Shown here one piece after another: positions 18,601-25,694 of a stretch of DNA of 43,017 bases; position 1 is the stretch's first letter; the number at the start of each line of letters is the position of its first letter. Under the pieces are notes generated by a model that saw nothing but the letters and a program-made list of their open reading frames with translations, ran no database searches and was not told the DNA's origin. This DNA comes from Chlorobiota bacterium (GTDB lineage: Bacteria; Bacteroidota; Bacteroidia; Bacteroidales; Prolixibacteraceae), in the NCBI GenBank assembly GCA_013152355.1, contig JAADGO010000012.1:1-43017 (forward strand), written 5' to 3'. The translations under genes and the position numbers were made by a program.

Positions 18601-21600
18601 CTGAATCGCGCTGGGGCGGGATCATGCGTAAAATAGAAACTCCTGATTTCGAAACAGCAAACATAGAATTTATTGAGTTCTGGCTATTAGACCCGTTTAT
18701 TTACGATTCATTACATCAAATAGGGGGCGACCTTTATTTCAACCTGGGTGATATCTCTGAAGATATTCTGAAGGACTCGCGTAAATCATTTGAAAACGGG
18801 CTGCCTACATCAGCAGTAGTTAATGATGTTGATACAACAATATGGGGAAGGGTTTCTACCCAGCAGTCGTTAGTAAATTCATTCGCCAATGACCCAAAGG
18901 CCCGGGTATACCAGGATGTTGGGCTAGATGGGTTGAGTGATAATGATGAAAGGAGCTTTTTCGATAATTACTTAAATGATTTATCAGGGGTTGTTGACCA
19001 GGAAGCTTATAATGAGGCATTGAATGACCCTTCAAGTGACGATTACCACTATTTCCGGGGGGCAGACTATGACCAGGAACAATTAAGTATCCTCGAACGG
19101 TATAAGAAATTCAACGGAGTAGATGGTAACTCGCCCGAATCGACAAGCGATATACAACCCTCATATAGCACACCTGATATTGAAGATATCAATGATGACA
19201 ATACATTAAACGAATACGAAAGGTATTACCAGTATAAAATCAGTATCCGCCCGGAAGATTTTGTTATAGGAAAGAATCACATAACAGATATCCAACGAAC
19301 AAGCCCTATCCGGCTAAAAAACGGGAACGAGGAGTCGGTAACCTGGTATCAGTTTAAAATACCTGTTACCAATCCTGATGAGGCATTTGGCTCTATCAGC
19401 GACTTCAAATCAATCCGTTTCATGCGTTTGTTCCTGAAGGGTTTTAAAACCCCGGTGATACTTCGTTTTGCCAGCCTTGACCTGGTGCGTGCCGACTGGA
19501 GGAAATATTCACGCCCACTGACTGATGAAGCCGGCCTTTCGCCCAATTCAACATTCGATGTTTCAGCTGTCAATATTGAAGAGAACGGTAATCGTGAACC
19601 GGTAAATTATATACTCCCTCCGGGTATCAACAGGGTAATAGACCCTGCAAACCCACAATTGAGGAAGCTAAATGAGCAATCGCTTATGTTAAAAGTAAAT
19701 AATCTGGGCCAGGGTGATGCGAAAGCTGCTTACAAAAATATCAATATGGACTTCAGGCGTTATAAAAAACTTCAAATGGAAGTACACGCCGAAGAAATTG
19801 AAGGATATCCGATTAAGGACGGCGACCTGTCTCTTTTTATACGCCTGGGGTCGGACTTTAACTATAACTATTATGAATATGAAGTACCGTTGACACTGAC
19901 TCCGTATGGCAGGTATAATGGAGATATCGAATCGGACAGGTATATTGTATGGCCCGAAGAGAACCGTATTAATATCCCCCTTAATTTGTTTACCGATGCA
20001 AAGCTGGCCAGGAATGCCGATTTAAGGAAAGCGGGCTCCGGGTTAACAATTCAGGATGTTTATGAGATGATAGATAAGAGTTCTTACACCGGGAAAAATC
20101 TCGTAAAAGTAAAAGGAAGCCCTAACCTTGGGAATGTTGCAGTAATGATGATGGGTATTCGTTACAACAAAAAAGATGGTTTTGATCCCGGGCCAAAGTC
20201 AATCGAGGTTTGGCTAAATGAATTGCGCTTATCTGATTTTGATGAAGAAGGGGGTTGGGCGGCAAATGCACGGTTAAGTGCCCGCCTGGCTGACTTAGGC
20301 TCCATTACTGTTGCAGGGAGGAAACGGTCAACCGGATTCGGAAGTATTGAAAGTAACATGAATAGCCGTTCATTAGAAGACCTTACTCAACTCGATGTTG
20401 CGTTGTCTATTGACATGGGCAGGTTCTTCCCTGAAAAGGCCAGGTTGAGGATTCCGATGTATTATGGTTATTCAAGAAATACCAGTACCCCCAAATATAA
20501 TCCCCTGGACCCCGATATTGAGCTTAAAAAGTCATTAAGCATGGCCGAAACAGCACAGGAACGAGACTCACTAAAATCATTATCGCAAGACCTGGTTGTA
20601 CGGAAGAGTATCAAGTTCACCAATGTTAAGATTGACCCGAACCCTAACTCTACAAAAATGCGGATATATGACCTCTCAAATTTTGCAGCAACCTATTCTT
20701 ATAATGAGATTTTCAGAAGGAATGTTAATACGGAATACAACCTTGATAAAACATACAGGGGCATGTTATCCTATAATTATTCCAGCAGGCCAACAACTAT
20801 TACACCTTTCAAAAAAATAAAGTTCCTGCAAAAAGGGCCGTTTAAATTAATCGGCGATTTTAATTTTTCACCACTGCCTGCTCAGATTTCGTACCGCACC
20901 GACCTATACCGCCATTACAATGAAGTTCTGGCAAGGAATATTACTAATCCTGATTTAATTATTCCCCGCACATTCAATAAAGAATTTTTGTGGAATAAAT
21001 ATTTCGATTTGCGTTACAACCTTACACGTTCCTTAAAATTTGATTTCTCATCGAACAGCACGTCCAGGATTGACGAGCCGGAAGGAAGGATCAATAGGCT
21101 AGATGACGATTATGGTTGGAAAAAAGACTCAATTATGTCGAACCTGCTGGATTTAGGGCGGCCAACAATTTATAACCACAACATCAATATTTCATACCAG
21201 CTCCCGCTAAACAGGATCAAGCTTTTGAATTTCCTGTCGGCATCGACACGTTATAGGGCAACCTATAACTGGACTGCCGGGCCGATAACTGCCGACACAA
21301 TCAATTTAGGCAATTTTGTTGAAAATACACGTAACTGGACAATGACCGGAACAGTCAATATGCTTACTATTTACAATAAAGTACCTTTCTTTAAAGAGGT
21401 AAACTCAAAATTTAAGCGGACAGGGAGGTCATACGGAAGGCGACGCAGCCCCGCCCAGGCAAGGGCGCAAAGCCAAAGCCCAAAACCACAGGGACAGGAA
21501 AAAGAGGTGACCTACAACGGGAAAAACATAAAACTTTTTGCCGGGAAGCCGAAAAGGATTACCCATAAGCTTAGTACCGAAAAGGTAAAAGTAACGTTCA

Positions 21601-23192
21601 CAAATGCACAGGGGAAACCGGTAAAAGGGAAATCAACTGTGCTGGATAAAAATCATATCCAGTTCATCCCTGATAGTGATGAGGCCAATGCACAGGTGAC
21701 GATTGTCGGGAAAAGAGAAAGTGCAAACACATTAAAGAAGATACTGTACCTGACTACCCGGATGCTGCTGGGAGTACAGAATATATCAATTAATTACGGG
21801 CTTAACGAAGGAACTGTTTTGCCGGGCTACCTTCCTACGCCAAGATGGTTTGGAGGGGGGAACTATACATCCGGGACAACTGTATTTGGCGATGCAATCA
21901 GTAAAAATTATGCCCCCGGGATACCATTCCTTTTGGGGTGGCAGGACTCCAACTTTGCACGGAGGGCAGCCCGGAATGGATGGATTACTACCGACTCGTT
22001 GCTCAATATGCCTTTTATATTAAATAAAAATGAAAGATTCGACCTGAGGGCAACCATTGAACTATTACCCGATTTACGGATTAGTTTGACCGCAAACAGG
22101 TCGTTTTCCCAAAATACCAGCGAATATTATAACTACAACAATTCAACAGGGGATTTTGATGCCAACAGCCGGACAATACAGGGTAACTTTACCATGTCGA
22201 CCTTTACCTGGGGGACTGCCTTTTTTGCCATAGGCAAAGGCGAGGTACAAAGATCAGAAGCTTTTGAAAGGCTTAAAGAAAACCGTTTAACCATTGCCAG
22301 AAGGCTTGCCGGACGGAGGGTCTCATCCCCGGAACAACAATACGACCCGAATGCCCCTCATACTAATTACCCTGAATACCCGTCCGGCTATGGACCCACT
22401 TCTATCGAAGTATTGGTGCCGGCTTTTTTAGCTGCATATCAAAACCAGGACCCAAATAAAGTATCGCTCAGTTTATTCCCTTCAATTAAAAGTATCAGGC
22501 CCAACTGGCGTATCTCATACGATGGTATGGTTTCGCGGATACCGGCGTTGAATAAAATAATGAAATCGCTTAATATAACACATGCCTACCGTTCAAGTTA
22601 CAGCGTAGGGTCGTTTCTTACCAATTTAAATTATTTTGCTGAAGGAGACGGACTTAGCTACATCCGGGATATCCAGAATAATTTCGTGCCGGCTTTTGAT
22701 TTTAATTCGGTAAATATCAATGAATCCTTCAGCCCTTTAATCAATGTGGATGTTATGTGGGCTAATGACCTTACCACCAGGGCAGAAATTAGAAAATCGA
22801 GGAATATGACCCTGTCATTTGCCAACAACCAGTTAACCGAAGTGATAAGTAACGAATATACTTTTGGGTTGGGCTACCGTTTTACACAAATGGACCTGAT
22901 CATTAAAACTAAAAATTCACAAAAATCTTATTCAAACGATTTAAATATTACAGCCGATGTGTCGTTGCGTAAGAACAAAACAATACTGCGGAAATTGGTT
23001 GAAGGAAACGACCAGATCACTGCCGGGCAAAGTGCTGTGACTATTAAAACTACAGCCGATTATATGTTGAGCGACCGTTTTCAGTTACGGATATTTTACG
23101 ACAGGATAGTAAATAAACCGTTTATATCAACAGCATTCCCAACATCGAATACCAGCTTTGGACTGAGCTTTAGGTTTACTTTGGCACAGTAG
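15684..23192 (+). CDS. sprA: Type IX secretion outer-membrane translocon SprA (Sov)
   Basis: SprA is the giant outer-membrane beta-barrel through which type IX substrates leave the cell; it is needed for gliding or surface protein export in species that have them. The 2502-residue length is typical. A signal peptide (about 1-32, ending PSVA) is followed by a proline-rich start. Many amphipathic strands with alternating aromatic residues follow, for example YNTEATFDYENKMNLEYTGDEDE near 225. The conserved KNGTVYIDDFEATKT lies near 830. A basic, low-complexity insertion (RRRSPAQARAQSQSPKPQG near 1922) precedes a small immunoglobulin-like stretch. The protein ends in a C-terminal strand TSFGLSFRFTLAQ. 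I prefer the ATG at 15684 over the TTG one codon earlier. No other T9SS gene and no T9SS cargo domain are in the window. Confidence 0.97.
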   Translation: MRLRRIEKKILFLNFIIIFLLAWAYPSVALDYMAEYPAPQPQDTTEIEEPGQLPFPFKDEPAFSIPREEKDSSYLFLHKPSNIKYDIEYDPVTGEYIFYQKIGKLNYRLPKTMSLQDYIDYDFNKSIQDYWRQRSNLQDMEHQGSLIPKLTVGGEAFNRIFGGNTVNINPQGYVEVIFGYQVNTTENPAIPEKLRKVPTFDFDEKIQMNVTGQIGEKMKMRVNYNTEATFDYENKMNLEYTGDEDEIIKRIEAGNVSLPLNGSLITGASNLFGIKAEMQFGKLTLTTLFSQNKGETQVVETQGGAQVSNFEINVADYDANRHFFLAQYFKNQYNKALQDLPVIRTNITINKIEVWVTNKSSNFDDARNLIAFQDLGEHNPDIYNNVSTFQENTGLPYPENVYPFNGANGLYKEMSTTYSAIREAENITSTMAVFGTQFVGGRDFEKVEQARKLSSSEYTVNKQLGYISLNSALNADEVLAVAFNYTANGVTYQVGEFSTDGVDAPQTLIMKLLKGTNLTPSLPTWGLMMKNVYSLNAYQLSKEDFVLNVLYLNDSTGTYINYIPQGRINGHILLQVMNLDNLNTQMDPYRDGLYDYIEGITVNSQNGRIIFPVLEPFGKHLADSIKDPALIEKYTFQSLYDSTKTFALQDAEHNKFRLKGSYKGASSSDISLNAINVARGSVKVSAGGIVLQENVDYTVDYALGRVRIINPGYQDAQLQISTESEDLFTMQRKTLMGAHANYAFSDNFNLGATVLHMQERPLTQKVDYGQDPISNTMLGLETRYNTQSQFLTKLIDRLPFINTKTPSSINFEAEFAQLIPGHSKIINKNGTVYIDDFEATKTAISLKTRQSWVMASTPQLQRQFKEANLNNSLEYNYNRAKLAWYFIDPLFLRGNSYTPNHIKTDVNQLSNHYVREVFEAEIYPAKETIAGQPTNIGVFDLAYYPNERGPYNFDTKPSTFSAGINPDGSLRNPESRWGGIMRKIETPDFETANIEFIEFWLLDPFIYDSLHQIGGDLYFNLGDISEDILKDSRKSFENGLPTSAVVNDVDTTIWGRVSTQQSLVNSFANDPKARVYQDVGLDGLSDNDERSFFDNYLNDLSGVVDQEAYNEALNDPSSDDYHYFRGADYDQEQLSILERYKKFNGVDGNSPESTSDIQPSYSTPDIEDINDDNTLNEYERYYQYKISIRPEDFVIGKNHITDIQRTSPIRLKNGNEESVTWYQFKIPVTNPDEAFGSISDFKSIRFMRLFLKGFKTPVILRFASLDLVRADWRKYSRPLTDEAGLSPNSTFDVSAVNIEENGNREPVNYILPPGINRVIDPANPQLRKLNEQSLMLKVNNLGQGDAKAAYKNINMDFRRYKKLQMEVHAEEIEGYPIKDGDLSLFIRLGSDFNYNYYEYEVPLTLTPYGRYNGDIESDRYIVWPEENRINIPLNLFTDAKLARNADLRKAGSGLTIQDVYEMIDKSSYTGKNLVKVKGSPNLGNVAVMMMGIRYNKKDGFDPGPKSIEVWLNELRLSDFDEEGGWAANARLSARLADLGSITVAGRKRSTGFGSIESNMNSRSLEDLTQLDVALSIDMGRFFPEKARLRIPMYYGYSRNTSTPKYNPLDPDIELKKSLSMAETAQERDSLKSLSQDLVVRKSIKFTNVKIDPNPNSTKMRIYDLSNFAATYSYNEIFRRNVNTEYNLDKTYRGMLSYNYSSRPTTITPFKKIKFLQKGPFKLIGDFNFSPLPAQISYRTDLYRHYNEVLARNITNPDLIIPRTFNKEFLWNKYFDLRYNLTRSLKFDFSSNSTSRIDEPEGRINRLDDDYGWKKDSIMSNLLDLGRPTIYNHNINISYQLPLNRIKLLNFLSASTRYRATYNWTAGPITADTINLGNFVENTRNWTMTGTVNMLTIYNKVPFFKEVNSKFKRTGRSYGRRRSPAQARAQSQSPKPQGQEKEVTYNGKNIKLFAGKPKRITHKLSTEKVKVTFTNAQGKPVKGKSTVLDKNHIQFIPDSDEANAQVTIVGKRESANTLKKILYLTTRMLLGVQNISINYGLNEGTVLPGYLPTPRWFGGGNYTSGTTVFGDAISKNYAPGIPFLLGWQDSNFARRAARNGWITTDSLLNMPFILNKNERFDLRATIELLPDLRISLTANRSFSQNTSEYYNYNNSTGDFDANSRTIQGNFTMSTFTWGTAFFAIGKGEVQRSEAFERLKENRLTIARRLAGRRVSSPEQQYDPNAPHTNYPEYPSGYGPTSIEVLVPAFLAAYQNQDPNKVSLSLFPSIKSIRPNWRISYDGMVSRIPALNKIMKSLNITHAYRSSYSVGSFLTNLNYFAEGDGLSYIRDIQNNFVPAFDFNSVNINESFSPLINVDVMWANDLTTRAEIRKSRNMTLSFANNQLTEVISNEYTFGLGYRFTQMDLIIKTKNSQKSYSNDLNITADVSLRKNKTILRKLVEGNDQITAGQSAVTIKTTADYMLSDRFQLRIFYDRIVNKPFISTAFPTSNTSFGLSFRFTLAQ

Positions 23193-23296
23193 TATCGAAA
23201 GGCATGGCGAGAGGTGAAAAAACAGGGCACTCAATATATTTAGACAACTTCAATACTCTTCATGGCAACTTTTTTCAAACTTTTATTCCTTTTCGG

Positions 23297-23327
23297 TTGT
23301 TTTTGAAAAAAAAAATTTCTTCTTTTG
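23297..23327 (+). promoter_or_regulatory. Probable trp operon promoter
   Basis: TTG at 23297-23299 and TTCTTTTG at 23320-23327 are separated by 20 bases, the Bacteroidota -33/-7 spacing; the -7 has one mismatch to TAnnTTTG. Transcription would begin near 23334, about 11 bases before the first leader peptide start. An alternative -7-like sequence, TATATTTA, lies farther upstream near 23235. Confidence 0.4.
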
Positions 23328-23344
23328 GGAAGATTTTTAAGATA

Positions 23345-23398
23345 ATGGTGAAACAAAAAAATACAATATGGCTTCCGTGGTGGGGTCTTCTGACTTAA
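23345..23398 (+). CDS. trp operon leader peptide 1
   Basis: This 17-codon ORF encodes MVKQKNTIWLPWWGLLT. Three of 17 codons are Trp (23369-23371, 23378-23383), far above chance for such a rare residue. It lies 270 bases upstream of trpE and just before an intrinsic terminator. The codons for IWL overlap segment 23363-23373, which is perfectly complementary to 23415-23425. Ribosome stalling at Trp codons would cover that segment. This is the classical layout of an amino-acid attenuator. An in-frame start farther upstream (23204) exists but lies before the proposed promoter. The first ATG downstream of that promoter is the one used here. Confidence 0.8.
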   Translation: MVKQKNTIWLPWWGLLT

Positions 23399-23458
23399 AA
23401 CAGTGAGAAGTAACAGCCATATTGTGATTTTTTAAAGATAACATAGGCCTGCTTCTCA
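23363..23458 (+). promoter_or_regulatory. Attenuator 1: competing hairpins
   Basis: Segment 1 (23363-23373, ACAATATGGCT) pairs over 11 bp with the 3' part of segment 2 (23415-23425, AGCCATATTGT); inside it CTTCT and AGAAG can also pair. The 5' part of segment 2 (TGAGAAG, 23404-23410, then CAG-CC after a TAA bulge) pairs with segment 3 (GG-C-CTGCTTCTCA, up to 23458). Segment 3 is the 5' arm and loop of terminator 1. So 1:2 permits termination and 2:3 blocks it. A ribosome stalled on the Trp codons would free segment 2, while a ribosome at the stop codon (23396-23398) would cover TGAGAAG. The pairings are read by eye; the mechanism is inferred. Confidence 0.75.
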
Positions 23459-23482
23459 TAAAAGCAGGTTTTTTTATTTTTT
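23448..23482 (+). terminator. Attenuator terminator 1
   Basis: CCTGCTT, a seven-base loop and AAGCAGG form a perfect 7-bp stem followed by T7, A, T6. It lies between the first and second Trp leader ORFs, about 190 bases upstream of trpE, so it is a conditional terminator and not the end of sprA. Confidence 0.85.
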
Positions 23483-23489
23483 AATAAGT

Positions 23490-23549
23490 ATGAAACGATT
23501 TGAATTAAATAATTGGTGGTGGCGCATAATCTTCTCACAAAAACCGTGA
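23490..23549 (+). CDS. trp operon leader peptide 2
   Basis: This second, separate 19-codon ORF encodes MKRFELNNWWWRIIFSQKP, with three consecutive Trp codons at 23514-23522. It starts 8 bases after the T tract of terminator 1, ends 28 bases before the A tract of terminator 2, and precedes trpE by about 120 bases. The TGG codons themselves (GTGGTG) can pair with CACTAC (about 23555-23560), giving the anti-antiterminator arm expected of a leader peptide attenuator. No strong Shine-Dalgarno is visible, which is normal for Bacteroidota. Two unrelated Trp-rich micro-ORFs, each before a terminator and in front of trpE, are hard to explain by chance. Confidence 0.8.
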   Translation: MKRFELNNWWWRIIFSQKP

Positions 23550-23601
23550 AGAGGCACTACGTTATATATTTATAACAAAAAAAGGCTTATCGTAACACGG
23601 T
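23514..23601 (+). promoter_or_regulatory. Attenuator 2: competing hairpins
   Basis: In the Trp-replete arm, GTGGTG of the Trp codons pairs with CACTAC downstream (one G-U), enclosing a smaller hairpin between CTTCTCAC (23531-23538) and GTGAAGAG. In the Trp-poor arm, ACCGTG (23543-23548), which spans the leader 2 stop codon, is perfectly complementary to CACGGT (23596-23601). CACGGT is the loop and inner 3' arm of terminator 2, so this pairing would break it. A ribosome stalled on WWW leaves ACCGTG free; one at the stop codon covers it. A separate AT-rich hairpin, GTTATA-TATT-TATAAC (23561-23576), lies between. The pairings are seen; the function is inferred. Confidence 0.6.
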
Positions 23602-23613
23602 AAGCCTTTTTTT
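23577..23613 (+). terminator. Attenuator terminator 2
   Basis: AAAAAAAGGCTTATCGT, the loop AAC, and ACGGTAAGCCTTTTTTT form a long stem (11 bp with one G-U, extended by A7/T7). It ends 55 bases upstream of the trpE start. It follows leader peptide 2 and is a very strong intrinsic terminator sequence in front of an essential biosynthetic operon, so it must be conditional. Confidence 0.9.
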
Positions 23614-23627
23614 ATAAGGATAAACTC

Positions 23628-23641
23628 AGAGACTGTTTAAA
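23628..23641 (+). repeat. GTTTAAA-family repeat before trpE
   Basis: AGAGACTGTTTAAA is identical over 14 bases to the left arm of the hairpin at 3849-3862. It lies between terminator 2 and the trpE start codon. Confidence 0.6.
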
Positions 23642-23668
23642 GGATTAAAAACATAATACAATCACAAT

Positions 23669-25078
23669 ATGGAAATTTTACATTTCAAACCGGTAGTCAG
23701 GAAGATATTAGCAGATACGGTTACACCTGTAAGTATCTACTTAAGGCTACGCAACCTCTACCCAAAATCCCTTTTATTGGAGAGCTCAGATTACCACGGG
23801 CAAGAGAATGCCTATTCATTCATTTGTTTTAACCCGATTGCCTGTTTTACGGCAAATGAAGGGAAGGTTGTTTACGAACTGCCTGGTAATCAGCCCCAGA
23901 AAGTGGCAATCACCAAAGAGAGGCCTTTACATTCGGAACTCGACCGGTTTTTCAAGATATTCGATGTGGATGATTCGGAGATCGAATTGCCTGCAAACGG
24001 TTTATTTGGTTACATCAACTACGATGCAATCCAATACTTTGAGAAGATAAGCCTTGGGGCAACCAAGAAAGAAGGCTACCAGATCCCCGATGTAAAATAT
24101 TGCTTTTATAAGTACATAGTCGCCATCGACCACCATAAAAACATTATCCATATAATCGAGAACCTGCTGGACGATGAAAAGTCTCAGATCGACTATATCC
24201 ACCACCTGTTGGTCAACCTGAATTTTTCAACATCGGGCTTTGCCACAAAAGGAGACGAGATTTCGAATATTACCGATGACGATTACAAATACATGGTAGC
24301 CAAAGGCAAAGAGCATTGCTTCAGGGGCGATGTTTTCCAGGTAGTCCTTTCCCGCCAGTATTCACATGAGTTTGAAGGCGATGATTTTAATGTTTACCGT
24401 GCGCTCAGGTCGATAAATCCTTCGCCTTACCTTTTTTATTTCGATTATGGCGATTACCGTATCTTCGGTTCCAGCCCCGAGGCCCAGATCAGGATTAAAG
24501 GGGGCAAAGCATACATACATCCGATTGCCGGCACATTTAAACGCACAGGCAACGATGAACAAGACAAAGAACTGGCAAAGCAATTGAGCAAAGACCCGAA
24601 AGAAAATGCAGAGCATGTAATGCTGGTCGACCTTGCCCGGAACGACCTCAGCCGTAATGCCAGCCATGTAACTGTTGAAACCTACCGTGAGGTGCAATTC
24701 TTTTCACATGTTATCCATTTGGTATCGCAGGTTTCCGGGCAGTTGCCCGAAGATGCCAACCTTGTAAAAGTGCTGGGAGAGTCTTTCCCGGCAGGGACAC
24801 TCTCCGGTGCGCCAAAACACAGGGCAATGCAGCTGATCGATACCTACGAAAACCAAAACCGTGGATATTATGGCGGCTGTATTGGTTACATGGGGTTCAA
24901 CCGTACGCTAAACCATGCCATTATGATCCGTTCATTCTTAAGTAAAAACAACAAGTTGTTTTACCAGGCAGGAGCCGGTATTGTTGCTGAATCAAAAGAA
25001 GAAAACGAATTACAGGAGGTAAATAATAAACTGGCAGCACTGAAAAAAGCCATTGAAATGGCAAAAGAGATTAAATAG
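23669..25078 (+). CDS. trpE: Anthranilate synthase component I
   Basis: TrpE uses chorismate and ammonia supplied by TrpG to make anthranilate, the first step of tryptophan synthesis. The 469-residue protein has the feedback-inhibition motif LLLESS (residues 35-40), which in known TrpE binds tryptophan, so allosteric control should be intact. The chorismate-binding core shows FQVVLSRQY, FGSSPEAQIR, HPIAGTFKRTG, HVMLVDLARNDL and FPAGTLSGAPKHRA, then GYYGGCIGYMGF and QAGAGIVAES, all complete. It is first in a seven-gene operon behind two leader peptides and two terminators. The next gene, trpG, is separate, not fused, and starts 36 bases later. Confidence 0.98.
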   Translation: MEILHFKPVVRKILADTVTPVSIYLRLRNLYPKSLLLESSDYHGQENAYSFICFNPIACFTANEGKVVYELPGNQPQKVAITKERPLHSELDRFFKIFDVDDSEIELPANGLFGYINYDAIQYFEKISLGATKKEGYQIPDVKYCFYKYIVAIDHHKNIIHIIENLLDDEKSQIDYIHHLLVNLNFSTSGFATKGDEISNITDDDYKYMVAKGKEHCFRGDVFQVVLSRQYSHEFEGDDFNVYRALRSINPSPYLFYFDYGDYRIFGSSPEAQIRIKGGKAYIHPIAGTFKRTGNDEQDKELAKQLSKDPKENAEHVMLVDLARNDLSRNASHVTVETYREVQFFSHVIHLVSQVSGQLPEDANLVKVLGESFPAGTLSGAPKHRAMQLIDTYENQNRGYYGGCIGYMGFNRTLNHAIMIRSFLSKNNKLFYQAGAGIVAESKEENELQEVNNKLAALKKAIEMAKEIK

Positions 25079-25114
25079 TAGTGAATTTTTAGTAATGAGT
25101 AAGAAAATATTGCG

Positions 25115-25684
25115 ATGAAAATAATAGTTATAGATAATTATGATTCATTTACCTACAACCTGGTTCATGCCATTAAAAAAATTGCAAAATTGCCGGTAGT
25201 AGTTTCCAGGAATGATGAAATTAAAATGGAGGAGCTGGAAAGTTTTGACAAGATTGTCCTTTCTCCGGGGCCTGGCATTCCGTCCGAAGCCGGCCTTCTG
25301 ATGGACATCATCAAAGAGTTTGCCCCTAAAAAAAGTATTCTCGGAGTATGCCTGGGGCATCAGGCTATCGGCGAAGTGTTTGGCGGGCAGATTCTGAACA
25401 TGAATAAAGTACTGCATGGTATTGCCACCCCCGTAACCGTAACCAGCAGGAATACTTGCTTATTTAACAAAATTCCTGATACTTTTGACGCCGGGAGGTA
25501 CCATTCGTGGATTGTTGAAAGAAAAGGGCTGCCGGATTGCTTCGAAATCACCAGCCTCGACAATGTAGGAGAGATTATGTCGATTATGCACAAAGAGTTC
25601 GATGTACAGGGAGTACAATTCCACCCCGAATCGGTATTGACCCCTTACGGAGAACAGATGATAAAAAACTGGCTAAATAATTAA
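25115..25684 (+). CDS. trpG: Anthranilate synthase component II (glutamine amidotransferase)
   Basis: This class I glutamine amidotransferase subunit releases ammonia from glutamine for TrpE. The 189 residues include DNYDSFTYN at the start, the nucleophile C79 in GVCLGHQAIGE, and H170 and E172 in QFHPESVLTPYG, so the catalytic triad is complete. The family also serves p-aminobenzoate synthesis in many bacteria, so dual use with a PabB elsewhere is possible. The context is clearly tryptophan synthesis. It is 10 bases before trpD. Confidence 0.97.
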   Translation: MKIIVIDNYDSFTYNLVHAIKKIAKLPVVVSRNDEIKMEELESFDKIVLSPGPGIPSEAGLLMDIIKEFAPKKSILGVCLGHQAIGEVFGGQILNMNKVLHGIATPVTVTSRNTCLFNKIPDTFDAGRYHSWIVERKGLPDCFEITSLDNVGEIMSIMHKEFDVQGVQFHPESVLTPYGEQMIKNWLNN

Positions 25685-25694
25685 AGAAAAAGAG

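Noticed and set aside
23204-23398. 64-residue ORF upstream of trpE as a normal small protein
   Set aside because: Only its last 17 codons (from 23345) make sense, as a Trp-rich leader peptide. The upstream part lies before or across the likely promoter and is low-complexity Phe/Lys sequence.
23448-23482. Terminator 1 as the simple end of the sprA transcript
   Set aside because: It is 256 bases after sprA, directly behind a Trp-rich ORF, and its 5' arm has a competing partner upstream; attenuation explains it better.
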